Below, in pieces: positions 1 through 11,972 of a DNA stretch of 64,000 bases; position 1 is the stretch's first letter, and each line of letters opens with the position of its first letter. Position numbers and translations under genes: made by a program. The stretch comes from Madurella fahalii. Taxonomy: Eukaryota; Ascomycota; Sordariomycetes; Sordariales. The notes beneath the pieces were generated by a model. It saw nothing but the letters and a program-made list of their open reading frames with translations. It was not told the DNA's origin and did not search any database. The stretch spans positions 3,683,001 through 3,747,000 of the forward strand of contig CM056875.1 of assembly GCA_029876055.1 (NCBI GenBank). The letters are read 5' to 3'.

Positions 1-2332
1 GCGATAGCGTACAACACCGACATCATATGGGACGTGATTTGGAAAGGCAGAATGCCTGCATCGACGACATGCAGATTCTTGGTTCCGTACACCCTGGGGC
101 ACATGTTACCTTGCGCGTCCTGTGCCTTGCCGCGAAGCGTAGGGAGGGAGGGTAGGTCAGGTAATGGCATGGACCTTACCGCAACTGGGGATCCACAACA
201 CCACCCAGATGTCTCGGCATCATGGCCGTCGAGCCAATCCAGTGGCTGGCACCAAACATCTGGCTCTTGTACCAGGCGAGGTACTCGCTGTCTGTGCCGT
301 TCGGTCCGATGGGGGGATTGTAGTAGGCGTCGGCCACAACATCCTGGAAGGGAGTAGACGCAAACACGGCGCGAGATGCCCTTGCGATGGACACGGCAAC
401 GGCGGCGTCGAAGGAATCTGAGAGAAGCCGCGGCGTTATGATGGGGTGCTTGAGCGGGTCCAATGAGCTGATGTGGATGTGTCCACGCGATAGGGGCACC
501 AGTGGCCAGAAGGCAGCGTACAGGGTGTTGCCGCCGCTGTCGGCAAGAAATTCGGCGACCGGGACTGAGATGAGAATTCATCTTTAGCTGGGAAACCTGA
601 AGAGGTGTGGGCCCGCGGGTCTCTTACGGCTGTGGGTGGTGACAAGATGGATGGTAGCATTGAGAATAGCCTCAGCGCCGGGGACATTGACCGCTGCCTG
701 GGCGTCGACCAGGGCTTGCGCTCGAGAACGGAGATTCTCCCGACAGGTGAGGCTCCCAACGTACGATGCCGATTCTTGGTCATCGTCAGCAAACCGGCGA
801 CTATTGATGACGGTTGTATGATCTTACCCGCACCCCAGAGTTCGTTGATGTTGATGAGGGAAATCTCTGGGGCAAAGAGATTGATGTCGTCAATTATCGA
901 CGTGTCATTCTGATACGCGGCCGAAACCAGAGCGTATGTTGCCGTTCCGGGCTGGTCCTGTTCAATTTCTCAGAAAAAGAAAACCACGCCACCTAGTAGG
1001 GGAGATGCGGAAAGGCAAGTTTACGTTTAGATTTGCACCCACACCAGGCAGCTCAACAATCTTGCTTACTCCCGCAGATTTCAGCACGTCTGACCGGCCA
1101 ATTCCTGACCTCTCCAGGATAGGGGCTGTGGCAAGAGATCCTGCCGACAAGATCACGCCACGGGTGGCATAGGCCTTGAACCCCTTCGCCGAAGGTACAC
1201 TGCCGTTGGTCGGCAGGAACACTACTCCCTTGGCAGTGACGTCCCGGCCGAACAGCACTCTGTCGATCTTGTGAGTAGCCAAGACAGTGAGTCCAGTGCG
1301 CTGCTGGCTAGGCGCCCAGAGAAAGCCGTCGGCGGCGGACGAGCGTCGGTTCTTTTTCGTTACCGGGTCGTACCAGATTGTGTATATGGTTGACGCAGAG
1401 GAGACGGACTCTCTGTTTGATAGGTCGTCGCCTATCGCGAGGCCGGGAAAGACCAAAGAAAGCGTTTTCTTGTAAAGAGACGCGGCCCCCGTAATACGCA
1501 TTTGGTGCTGTAAGCAACCAAGTTAGATATACGTGCGCGTAGCCAGAGGGTAGTTTGATGGAAGCTGACCGGGAACGAAGTATTGATGAAGCCATGGTGG
1601 CCATGGACGTCCGGGACCACGGCCGCGCCGTCTGCTGTCTGCGCCGCGTCGGGTGGGATGTTTCTCTCGGCAACATCCATGTACTGCACATCAACTGATC
1701 AGTTGAGCCAGAAATCATCAGCCGAGACTCGATCCCGAGGTTAGTCCTACTGGCTCGAGGTTGTCCCAATTCCAGCCATGATTGCCAAGCGTCTCGAGTG
1801 CATCCATTTCGGCCTTGTCCGGTCTGTACCACACCATCCCGTTGACATTTTGCACGAGACCGGTTAGAACCCTGTAAAAGTCACCCCGTCACCACGGCGA
1901 CTCACTGGAGGTTGACCCCCCGATGCAGGCACCGCTGTCGATGGTCCAAGCCAACAGACTCCCATTGTCGGCATAAGCAGGGTAGCCCCAGTTGCAGAAC
2001 ACAGCGGGAAAGGGATGGTCCTCGGCATTGTACACTGCCGGATTCCAAGACCCATCAGGGCCGGCCTCGATGATGAGGACCGAGTAGCCCTTGCCGCTGA
2101 GCTAGTGAGAGGGGATGTGTAAACTTCGAATCACAGAGACCGAATGTCATGGACGCCATACCTTGTTTCCCACCGTGAGGCCGCTGAGGCCGGCGCCCGC
2201 AATGATGTAGTCAAATGTTTCTCCCGCTACAATGCCCGTATCGTTCGTCACCGTTGTGCACGACACCAACCGCCCGAGTGCGCCAACCAGTAGGCCGAAG
2301 AGAGCACGGCGCGGCGGTGCTGGGGAAGACAT
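1..2332 (-). CDS. GMC (AA3-type) oxidoreductase, secreted, 3' end outside the window
   Basis: FAD-dependent glucose-methanol-choline oxidoreductase. The start at 2332 gives a hydrophobic leader, then the Rossmann dinucleotide motif GAGLSG and the following IIEAGPDG strand. Further conserved pieces are GGSTS...NGMVWYR, a central VILSAGSLATAPILERSGIG block, and near the end SHWIGSTAMMPRHLGGVVDP plus VYGTKNLHVVDAG, which carries the catalytic His. Proposed exons, high to low coordinate: 2332-2162, 2101-1906, 1848-1751, 1683-1570, 1507-1025, 957-828, 774-628, 564-180, 93-1. All phases agree. The last residues lie left of the window. Oddity: the 57-nt second intron (1905-1849) needs an AA instead of an AG acceptor, while a CTAAC branch site sits 15 nt upstream of that junction. 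The gene may be inactive, or the base may be a sequencing error. The substrate is unknown: aryl-alcohol, glucose and choline oxidase families all share these motifs. Confidence 0.8.
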
Positions 2333-3923
2333 GGTGAGCCTGGTGATGTCCAGTTGGAAATGGTGATGGCAAACGTGTTAATCGATGTACTTTCTCGGAT
2401 TCCCAAAACCAACCCCTTCAGCTGAAGAGAGGAGCCATTCCACTATATGGTAATTACTTATCTGCTCGAGACCCCACTTCTTAATGTGTTACTCCGGTGA
2501 CATGCAACGGAGCAGCACCTGTGCCAATCACAGGTCGTAACCGATATGCACGATACAGCGGCTTACTCAGGGCCGTTTTATGGTACACACGCGTTATGGG
2601 AGCCCTGAGCTGACGTCTGACGGAGACACGGTGCGAAGGGTCGCGCAAACGATTCTGAGGATTAACACGAACATGCAGATATCCTGTACTACATTTGGCG
2701 TCAGGTCCTCTACGGTATCATGCCAAACCGGATGTCCAAGACAAAAGCGGCTCTCGAGATCGAGAAGTAGAGATGTACTTAGAGTAACACAAGCAGTAGA
2801 TACCTGAGTTCCGGCTCGACATGTCTTGCTATAAGGACTGCCTCGCGGCTGCTATGTTAGTGTATCGTAAGTTAAGAAAATTAGGGATTGCGAATCGTGT
2901 GGGATCGCTGTAATTATTTTGTATATTAGGTTGGGGGCTTCATGGTGGAATACGTCTACATTATCAAACTTAGTTAGCTATAATTCGTCGATGCGATTTC
3001 GGACACCGAGTGTGTTTGGATACGATCGGTTTTTCTAACGCTTTGGCGAACAAGATTCTTGGTATTAGTCTAACTTAGTAATATCCTCTTCAACACTATC
3101 GGAAGCCTGTACAAGGGGTACGCCGAAGGCTCTGAGGCACTGAGATGAGCTAAAGAGTAGAATTAATGGTGCTGATCATTCCGATTGAGAAGATCCTGAA
3201 GAATTCGAGCAGAAGAGGCCACTCCAAAACGGTCAAGGCACCTGAATCCATCGTACACCTCTCTCCGGGTGCGGTTGCGAGCGCGCTAGCGGCGGTACAG
3301 AAGATCTCGGGTCTGTCCAGAGCCTCGGGCGAACTTGTTTGGATAAAGAACGAACGAGGTAGGTCCTTGAAAAGCGGAAAGCTTTGTCCAGTACTAGAGC
3401 GCACCATAAGCCATCCATTAACATCTCTTTTGCCCAAAGGTGACCGACCTGCGTGCGGTTCTTCACGTCGTCAAGGAGCTTCTACCATCCGCTAGAAACC
3501 CCTTACAAATAGAGACGGACGCTTTGGCATCTCTGGGGATCCGAGCAGACGACACGCTCACCGAGCTACAGCAATTTATCGACGAACACCTGATTGCAAT
3601 CAGTGGTAGACGTCATCCGGCTGTGGTCTGTGCATCCTGCCCAATCGGCGGCGGGCTGACTGCCACTGTCGGCTGTCCAATGAAAGGGTAACCTCATTTG
3701 GGCTAGTACGGGCCGCCCATGACCTTCCCGAGCGCCGCTGGGGCAAGCGTGCAGCTGCGTGTCACAAGCTCGTCGCTAGCGGAAATTACGTTCCCCTGCA
3801 TCCGCCGAGAGCGCACCATGGCAACTTTGAGGTATCCTCGACATCACTAGGACAGGACCTCGGCCGCGTTTTTACTTTGTTGCTCCAAACTCCCTTCGCG
3901 ACAGGGCGCGCACAACCTCAGCC
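2333..3923. other. intergenic, no gene recognised
   Basis: This 1.6-kb gap separates the divergent GMC oxidoreductase (minus) and SEY1 (plus). It contains frames of about 80-110 codons on both strands around 3150-3690 with no family motif, and an AT-richer stretch at about 2850-3130. I see no RNA gene or repeat. The last few hundred bases should hold the SEY1 promoter. Confidence 0.5.
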
Positions 3924-6626
3924 ATGAATGGCCATTTCGCCGCGGTCGGCGAAGGCCCGACGGCCCGGCACTACGAGCATGGCATCCAGGTTATCGACGA
4001 GGACAAGTCCTTCACCACAAACCTCAATGACTACCTGACCGAGACGCACGTCGCCGAGGCCGGCTTCAATTACCACCTGATTTCCGTCTTTGGCTCGCAG
4101 TCGACGGGGAAGTCGACCCTCCTCAACCACCTGTTCGGTACCGAGTTCAGCGTCATGTCCGAGACGGAGCGCCGTCAGACCACCAAGGGAATATGGATGT
4201 CCAAGAACAAGAAGGAGGGCGCAGAAGGCGGCGCAACCAAGATGGCCGACAATATCCTCGTCATGGATGTCGAGGGCACCGACGGTCGCGAGCGCGGCGA
4301 GGACCAGGATTTTGAGCGCAAGAGCGCCCTCTTTGCGCTGGCGACGAGCGAGGTCCTGATTGTCAATATCTGGGAACACCAGGTTGGCCTGTATCAGGGC
4401 GCAAACATGGGTCTGCTCAAGACCGTCTTTGAGGTCAACCTGCAGCTGTTCCTAAAGGATAGGCAGTGAGTTTCACCCCGTCCCCCGCCACGCCCTCGCG
4501 CTCTTCGCTCGCTCGCTCATGTAGAGGCCATCTGACACAGTTCCTCAGGTCGCAGACACGGTCGCTGCTCTTCTTTGTTATCCGTGACCACATCGGGAAC
4601 ACGCCGCTGGCCAACCTGCGCAACACGCTGATCCAGGACCTGACCAAGATCTGGTCGTCCATCTCCAAACCCCAGGGGCTCGAAAACTCAAAGATTGACG
4701 ATTACTTTGACTTTGCGTTCGCAGCGCTGCCGCACAAGATCCTGCAGCCCGACAAGTTTTTGGCCGAGGTCGACAAGCTCGGCTCTCGCTTCACGGCGGG
4801 CCACCGGTCGACTAAAGACCAAGAGTTTGTGGGCGGCGTCTTTCTGCCAGAATACCACCGGAGGATTCCCGCCGATGGTTTGTCGGTCTATGCGGAGGGC
4901 GTGTGGGACCAGATTGTCAACAACAAGGACCTCGACTTGCCGACCCAGCAAGAGCTCCTCGCCCAGTTCCGCTGCGACGAGATTTCGCGCGAAGTCATGG
5001 TGGCATTCGATTCGGTCATTGTTCCGCTTGAGGAACAGCAGGCAGAAGCGACTCGCATGGGGAAGCCGTCCGTCCTGGCCGATCTGGGCGCCACGGGCTC
5101 TGGGGCTCGCGAGAAGTGCGTCAGGGCGTTCGAGACGCAAGCCAGCCGATATCACAAGGGCGTCTACACCATGAAGCGCGGAGAACTCGAGAGCAAGGTT
5201 GACACCAGGCTGAAGGCTCTGTACCAGGGCCAGCTATCAGCGGCGCACAAGGCCGGCGTCGCAGCCTTCAGCGAGGCAGTCACAAACGCGGTCAAGGCCG
5301 GACAAAAGGCCGGGGGCTCGTACGAGTTTGCCGAGATTGTCGAGAAACAAAAGAAGAAGACGCTAGAGATATTCAAGAAGGAGGCGCAGAGCCTGCTCAT
5401 ACCCGGTGTCGCGTGGACAAACTTCAAGCCCCAGTACCGCTTGTTCGAGAAGGAGCTCGACGAGGTCAGCGCGCGGCTGCGCAAAGAGGAGATGCGGCGG
5501 TTGGCCATCCGGGTCGAGCGGTGGGTCAAATCTCGCCTTGGCGATGCCATCGGTCTTGAATTCAACAAGCTTGGGTCTGGTAGGGGCGGATCCGGAGCAC
5601 CCGAAACCGGCGAGAAGCCGGCGACGGAGAAGGATTTGTGGGATCGCGTCTGGAACGCCTTCATCGGGATTGTTAGGGAGGCCGAGACGCGGTTTGCCGA
5701 CAGGGCTAAGAGCTTCGAGGCGAGCGCCGACGAGGTTGACGTTGGCCTCTGGCGGCTCCGGCGCAAGAGCTGGGTGGCGCTCCGGGAAAAGATCGAAGAG
5801 GAGGTCATGGAGAGCAATATTCTCATGAAGCTCCGCGAGAACTTTGAGGACAAGTTCCGTTACGACGAGGAGGGCGTTCCCCGGATCTGGCGCCCGACCG
5901 ACGACATCGAAGGCATCTACACTCGGGCCCGCGAATCCACGCTGGGATTGATCCCTCTCCTGTCGCGATTCAGGCTAGCAGGGACGTATGCGCCTCCGGA
6001 TTTGCCAGATTTTATCGGCCCCCAGCCTGCTGGTGCTGAACCCGAGGACGAGGAGGACCTCGCTCCCATCGGCGGCGTGGACGAGGAGGAGGGCAAGAGC
6101 CTCGAAGAGGAGATGACTGTCCTGAGCGAAAGTAAGCGGCAAGACTTGGTGGTCAGGTTTAAGAAGATGGCCGATGGGGTCTACGTTGAGGCCAAGAGGA
6201 GCGCGATTGGCGGCATGACGCAGGTGCCGCTCTACTTTTATGTTATTCTGCTTGTTCTTGGCTGGAACGAGATTGTGATGGGTGAGTGCCCTCTCGATTT
6301 GGAGATTGAGAGAGCCGTTGCTAACTTGGAATCCAGTGTTGCGCAACCCCTTCCTCTTTATGCTTATCCTGGTCATGGGCGGCGGAACCTATGTGGCATA
6401 CACTCTCAATCTCCTTGGCCCCATGATGCAAATGGCGAACGCGGCGTCCAACCAGGCCGTTGAGATTGGCAAGGGGAGGCTGCGAGACTTCCTGGAGAAC
6501 AATGAGACGGTCCGACAAGCCATCGCAATGCCGGCCCGGCAACGGGAGGTTGACGGCATCAGCATGGACAGGCTGGACAGCCGAGGAAAGAAGGCGCAGC
6601 AGACTGAGGACGATGATGATATCTAG
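3924..6626 (+). CDS. sey1: Sey1 / RHD3-type dynamin-like GTPase (ER membrane fusion)
   Basis: Atlastin-like GTPase that drives homotypic fusion of ER tubules. Exons 3924-4465, 4549-6281 and 6337-6626 join in phase to 854 residues, the usual length for fungal Sey1. The P-loop GSQSTGKS lies at residues 57-64, the switch-II motif DVEGTDGRERGEDQDFERKS at about 113-132, and the G4-like FVIRDH follows at the start of exon 2. A long helical middle domain comes next. Near the C terminus two hydrophobic segments (VPLYFYVILLVLGW and FLFMLILVMGGGTYVAYTL) form the membrane hairpin, and a short charged cytosolic tail ends in DDDDI. Intron 2 falls between the two membrane segments. The start is supported by the conserved N-terminal HYEHGIQVIDEDKSF. 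It ends 207 bp from the convergent RNase H2 gene. Confidence 0.96.
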
Positions 6627-6833
6627 ACTTGTTTTGGAGCATGGTGTAGCGAGATCGTACAAGTTATATATACAGGCTGCCTTGTTATTTTCTGTCGCAT
6701 GAGGAAGGGTGGCTGCTGCCGACATCGCAGCATCCAGGATATCATTTTTATGTTGTCTAACTCCTCCAACGCCAATATTACCCCCATTAGTTACTGTTAG
6801 CAATGGTTCCTCACAACGTCGTTTCGCACAAAC

Positions 6834-7895
6834 TCAGAAGGCTTCTAGCCCGGCCGGTGTGCCAAACCACGCCCCTAGCTCGTCGGCATCCGTCTCCTCG
6901 TCTTTTGCGGCGAAGAAGTCGGTCAACCGATGGGTGTCCGTATCGTCATCGACGGGCCACTCAACCTTAACGCCGCCGCCCTTGGCTGCCTCAAGCATTT
7001 CTTTGGCGGTCCCCCAGCTAAATCTGCATTCAGGCCCCCAGCCGAAGACGGGGTGCATGTTGCCCTTTAACCACGCGACGCATCTCCCATCCGACGGGTA
7101 CCCGGACCCCCAAGCCATGCTTTCTTCCTCGCCCGCCCCCTCTTCCTCGGTACGCTCAGCACCGGCGGCCCCCTTCCTCCCCCTGGCTTTCCACAGCGTC
7201 TCGAGCGCGGCATCGCGCGTGACCTTTGCGCAGACACTCGCGGCGCTGACGCAGGGGTAGAGGCTGTCGGCCTTCTTGGCGACGGTGATCTTGGCCGTGG
7301 GGAAGACCCTCTCCAACTTCTTCTGGTAGACGGCCGGCTGCCCGATGGTGTCGACGTAGATCTCGCGGACGTTGACCCCGCGCGCGTACACCTCCCGGAT
7401 GAGGTGCACCGTGGCGTCCATGGCCTGCGCGTTGAGGTTGTAGGCGGCGCCTTGGCCGGGCCGGAGCATGCCCGCGCCGATGTCGCGCGCCGAGAGCGCC
7501 GACACGGCCCACCCGCACGACGCGTGCAGGTCGCTCCCCGCCGTGCAGAGCACCTCCATCAGCGACGACCGCACCGCCGGGGTGAGCACCTTGCTGTCGT
7601 CGAAGTGGTGGGCCGTGCGCAGGAGCGGGTCCGACAGCGGGAGCGGCAGGAAGAAGACGCCGTACACCATGGGACCGAGCACGGGGCCGCGTCCGGCTTC
7701 GTCGACGCCTAGCGCGCAAGGCGGGGCCGGGTCTGACGAGTGAGGAGGCGGAAGGATGGAAGGCGGGATCGGGGAAAAGTGCGTGTACGAGTCGCCGGCG
7801 AGGAGGGCGGGTTGGTTGATCGAGGGCGGGATGAAGACGTCTGAGGCGGGCGTCTCGAGGGCGATCTCCTCGGCTGGGGGCTGCGAGTCCTCCAT
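6834..7895 (-). CDS. rnh201: ribonuclease H2 catalytic subunit A
   Basis: Type 2 RNase H that cleaves RNA-DNA hybrids and removes single ribonucleotides from DNA. It is one uninterrupted frame of 353 codons. The family signature LGVDEAGRGPVLGP is at residues 62-75 with catalytic Asp65 and Glu66. Further acidic residues are Asp182 in EIYVDTIGQP and Asp210 in KKADSLYP, and the conserved SAASVCAKVTRD follows at 218-229. The C-terminal third keeps the eukaryotic SGYPSD..C..WL..N.HPVFG..RFSW pattern, but an acidic, Glu-rich insertion lies just before it. The first 60 residues form a proline-rich extension. The gene is convergent with sey1 and divergent from the CENP-C gene, sharing a 532-bp upstream region with it. 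Confidence 0.95.
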   Translation of the reverse strand: MEDSQPPAEEIALETPASDVFIPPSINQPALLAGDSYTHFSPIPPSILPPPHSSDPAPPCALGVDEAGRGPVLGPMVYGVFFLPLPLSDPLLRTAHHFDDSKVLTPAVRSSLMEVLCTAGSDLHASCGWAVSALSARDIGAGMLRPGQGAAYNLNAQAMDATVHLIREVYARGVNVREIYVDTIGQPAVYQKKLERVFPTAKITVAKKADSLYPCVSAASVCAKVTRDAALETLWKARGRKGAAGAERTEEEGAGEEESMAWGSGYPSDGRCVAWLKGNMHPVFGWGPECRFSWGTAKEMLEAAKGGGVKVEWPVDDDTDTHRLTDFFAAKDEETDADELGAWFGTPAGLEAF

Positions 7896-8427
7896 GGTGG
7901 TACCTTGGCTTTTCTAATAGTCAAAAATCCGAGTATAGTTTTGCCGAGTCTCTAGATTCTCAGCTTATGTTGTTCGAAGGCCTAATTCAACAATGTGTGA
8001 GGCCTCGGTGCACCCCTGTGTGCACCGTGGTATGTAGAGGGGCCGAGCTTGACGCGTTCACTTGCCGGCAGCGCGTCACGAGCCCCACCAATCATAGCCC
8101 GACAGTTACAGTAATGGAGGTGGGGCCCGCGAAATCCAGAGCGCAGCGCAACGCTGCGGAGCGGGCGCAGAGCGGCCCTGCACAACGCGACATCCCGACG
8201 CTCCCTGTCTTCTAGGACCAGGACCAAGTAAACAACAATTTGTTGCACGCTTTGTTTGCACGTCGCCTGCCCCGCGCACTCACCCGAGGCATCTTTGTCC
8301 CTCTCACATATCTTCAACGCGACTCGATCTGCAATTGTTTGTCCTGGACTCTGTTCGAATAGCCAAGCACCGAGACGGAGCTTCTGTCGCGTCTTTGCAT
8401 TGTACGGAATAATACGACACTGACGAA
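7896..8427. promoter_or_regulatory. shared upstream region of rnh201 (minus) and mif2 (plus)
   Basis: This 532-bp region lies between two divergent starts, both for nuclear chromosome-maintenance proteins. It must hold both promoters. I did not identify a specific element and saw no TATA box at a convincing position. The assignment rests on geometry only. Confidence 0.5.
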
Positions 8428-10758
8428 ATGGCGCCCGCGCCCCGAGCGTCAGCGGCGCCGCGCCGCGCGACGCAAGCCGAACACATATACGAATTGGGCG
8501 TGGTAGGGCGGTGCGTTAGACTGCACATCCATCGAGGCGGTTGACCAAGGAAAGGGGTTTACTGACCGGCCGTAGAAAAACCGGTGTCACTGTGCCTGAC
8601 TCGGGTGTTCGCGACGAACATGGTATGGAACCGCTCGAGAACCTCTTCTCCTCACCGGGCAAGTCGGACTACGGCGGGGAAGAAGACGATATGGTCTCAG
8701 ATGATGATGACGGGAACGGCGAGGAGGCAATGGACATCACTACGAGTACGAGTCCCCGCCCAGTGTGTCTGTCATGACGCGCATGGCTGACCCTTGGCCA
8801 CAGCATCGGGGATTGGTCCGGCAGCGCTGCTCAACGGCCATGGGAGTAGGTTACCCATGCCGCTGTCGCGTGTCAAGTCGCCAGTCAAGACGTTGCTCAA
8901 GTCCCCCGCCCAACGAAACCGGCTCATCGCGCGCAGCTCGTCGTCGCCGGCACGCGGCGCAATTGTTAGAGACAACGCCGAGAAATCCAGCAGCCAGCCG
9001 GTTCGCGACCAAGCTGCGACGAAACGCCGTCTCGACTTTAGGAGCGTGGAGAGCGGCGGTCCACACTCACTATCGCAGCCGACGCGAGGCCTTACGAATG
9101 GGCATCGCCTGCAACCCCTCCATCAGGACAGCGACGAGGGAAGCGAACAGGACGCAGAACACGACGAGGTTAATGACTTTGTCGAGGAGTCCATGGCCAT
9201 GTTGAGTGGCGGCGACGACTACGATATCTCAGCGCAATCAGAGCTTCATCCAGCGGCGAGCGAAAGCGGCGAGCCAGAAGAAGAGGTATCAGCGGCTGAG
9301 GAGGAGAGCGCCCACGCACCTATTGCCCAGAAGAAACGAGGCCGGCCGCCGAAGCAGAAGGAAGCACCACCAGCTAAGCGGGCGAAGGCACCAAAGAAGC
9401 CTGTCAGACCGGTTGTGGAGGAAGATGATGTTGAAGACCAACAAGAGGAGGATGAACCCCCAGCAGACGAGGTACCCAAGAAACGCCGGGGGCTGCCCAA
9501 AGCCGGCAAGGCCACGGCCGTGGAACAACCTCCCGCGCGTGGGTCTAAGAAGCGGCGTTCGTTAAATGAGGAAGAAAGTGCCGGCCCCGCGGGGCCTTCA
9601 CCACAGCCGCAACCGAAACGACAGCGCACCGACCCGGCAGCCAACAGCAAGAAACCAGCAACCAAGCAACCAGCCGCTTTGGGCAAAAAGAACGCGGAGC
9701 AAAGTTCGACAGCAAAAGGCCCACGAGGGCGTAAGCGCAAATCATCAATCGATCCGGGCGATGTATCACAGGTGATGGTCGCTCGAAGGCCGCCTTTGCC
9801 CAAGTCTCGGGGGCTGCTCATCAACCGGCGCGAAGTCCCCGGGGACTCGGGCGCCATTATCCGCACCCGGTCCGGGCGCAACTCATTCAAACCCCTCGCC
9901 TATTGGCGCAATGAACGAGTCGACTACGAGAAGGACGAAGCAGAGGACGCCTATTCGGGTAGGACGCACCGCTCCAGATTTGTCCTGCCCAGCATCAAGG
10001 AAGTCGTCAGAGTGGATGAGCCCGAGCCCGAGTTCCGTCCCAAGTCCCGCAAGGGGAAGAAGGGCGGCGGCGGCGGCGGCGGCGGCGGCAGAGGCAGGCG
10101 CAAGAGCCGTGGTTATGCATCCGACGACGACGATGGCGGCGGGCCAGCCGATCTGTGGGAGCTCGATCCGGGCACCGTCACAGGCGAGGTCGTCGTCTGG
10201 CAGCCCGAGTACGAGTTCAGCCCGCCGGCGCCCAACGACCTGGTCAGTGTCATGGACAAGCAGCTGGCAATCAGCGGGGCGGCCATCAAGACAACCGAGG
10301 TGGTCGGCGGCGAGTTCCGGTACGCAAAGGTGTTCAGCGAGGGCTTCATCGGCGCCGGCGTGGTTGACCTGCCGCCGGGGGCCATGAAGCGGCTCAAGAA
10401 CTCGCGCAAAGTCTTCATGATCTTCTTTGTGCACTATGGGCGGGTGCTGGTTACCGTTCAGGAGACGAGTTTCCGCATCAGCAAGGGCGGCATATTTATC
10501 GTGCCAAGATGTGAGTTTTGTGCCTCTTTCCTCTCCTCTCCTTTGGCAGTAATATTGGACTAACATGTATGCACCACAGACAACGAGTACACAATAGAGA
10601 ATGACTACGACCACCCCGCTCGAATATTTTTCTCACAAGGACAAGAAACAACAGCGAGGCCTCCGCCGGAGGAAGAAGCCGAGGACAACGAGCACGCAGA
10701 AGACGAGGAGGTAGATGTCAGTGAAGGGGAAGAAGAGGGAAGTGGAGAGGAAGATTAA
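8428..10758 (+). CDS. mif2: CENP-C / Mif2 centromere protein
   Basis: Inner kinetochore protein that binds the CENP-A nucleosome and links it to outer kinetochore complexes. Exons 8428-8510, 8576-8745, 8804-10510 and 10580-10758 give 712 residues. The exon 2 donor could be GTACGA at 8746 or GTCCCC at 8752; both keep phase. The N-terminal block KTGVTVPDSGVRDEHG...LENLFSSP is the conserved Mif2 N domain. An AT-hook (KKRGRPPKQ) sits in a long charged, disordered middle. The CENP-C motif TRSGRNSFKPLAYWRNER follows, then a poly-Gly run and the C-terminal cupin dimerisation domain from about VGGEFRYAKVFSEGF to IENDYDHPARIFFSQG. The tail is very acidic. Intron 3 splits the cupin after VPR. All hallmarks are present, so the assignment is firm; only the exon 2/3 junction is uncertain. 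Confidence 0.94.
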
Positions 10759-11972
10759 AGTGTACGGCCAGCTTGTAAAAGTTATGCGGAAATCATGAGC
10801 GAAGCGATTGACCGTGGCATCTTGGATGATGTCTAATTTTTCCCTGAAATCCTGAATTCGGCTGATTCATAATCAACATACGCGATTTGGCGTCCCAGTC
10901 GCAGAAGGGAGCCGTCGATTCAATTGGGATGAGACCCCAAGCTTCGCGATTCAGACGTCCATTGGAACTCGGCAGGGCCATGAGCAAAAGTGATGAAAAG
11001 AAGCAGTTCCCAGCGGACAGCATCGTGGCCACTCCAACCGTGTATTTAGCTGTCCGGACTCTGCCAAGGATGCTCCCCCCAGGCCCTGTGCCCACCTCAC
11101 GAAAGGAGAGGTCGTGAGCCCCAGATCATCAGAGCCCCCGGACCACCAGAAGCGCCTGACGAAACCTCTGCTTAGTGCTCTTGCACCCCGACGATGGCAA
11201 TAAGTTGTTAAAGGGGACCATTACAGCCCCCGTTGCTTTAAGGTCCTTTCAAACGCGGCTGGAATCATGTCAGCCACGTACTCAAGCATCGCCGGCCGCG
11301 AATGGGGCCAGCCTGAGCCGCGTTTAGGATAGAGCAAACCTAGGCTTTTCTGAGCATTTTATGGTAAGCTTCTAGTGCAAAGTGCAGAGTCCGAGCACGA
11401 ACACAATATATAGAAAATCAATAGGGCATACAACCCCAGGGATTCCCTAGTAATCACACCTAACTTACTAGCCTGAGGTAATTAGCGTTCATGAGCGCTT
11501 AGCTACGGGATAGCAGACACGATCTTGTATTTCTTGTGTGTTTCTTGTGGGTGTGGCCGTCTCTAAAGCAAGATTTCTTTCTTTCCTTCTTTCTTTTTTT
11601 TCTTTAAACAAAGGTGGCGGATAAGATGGAAACGTGTTTGGTTTGCTAATACGGGCACCTTGAATACAAGAGTTTCCATCAGGAGCAAGCGGCCACGTGA
11701 GGCGAATTCCTTCCCCACCTTGGAACAAGAAGCTTCAACCCCCACACTCTCGGACGCTATCATCCAAGGCAAGTTTTGTCTTTTCCATTGACAGAGGTAC
11801 CCTCATGAGGTAGTTCCGTCATGACAAGCAGCCATCTTGTGGTGCTGTGAAGCCCGATTACCCAGTTCCCGTGAAGCCTTTCTCGTCCTGTAAAGACCAT
11901 TAGCTCGTTGTTCGTTGACGTCACCTCCATCTCGATTGCATCCCCGAGTCTATCATCGCCGTCGCCACAACC
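10759..11972. other. intergenic, nothing recognised
   Basis: This 1.2-kb gap lies between two plus-strand genes. The stretch at about 11390-11480 is AT-rich, and a T- and C-rich tract lies at about 11577-11605. No frame carries a recognisable motif. The right part should hold the promoter of the kinase-like gene. Confidence 0.45.

Noticed and set aside
3150..3691. Frames of 80-110 codons on both strands upstream of sey1
   Set aside because: No recognised motif; neither strand gives a consistent gene model.
9883..10614. 243-codon minus-strand frame antisense to mif2
   Set aside because: Shadow of the highly biased, charged and Gly-rich coding strand of mif2.
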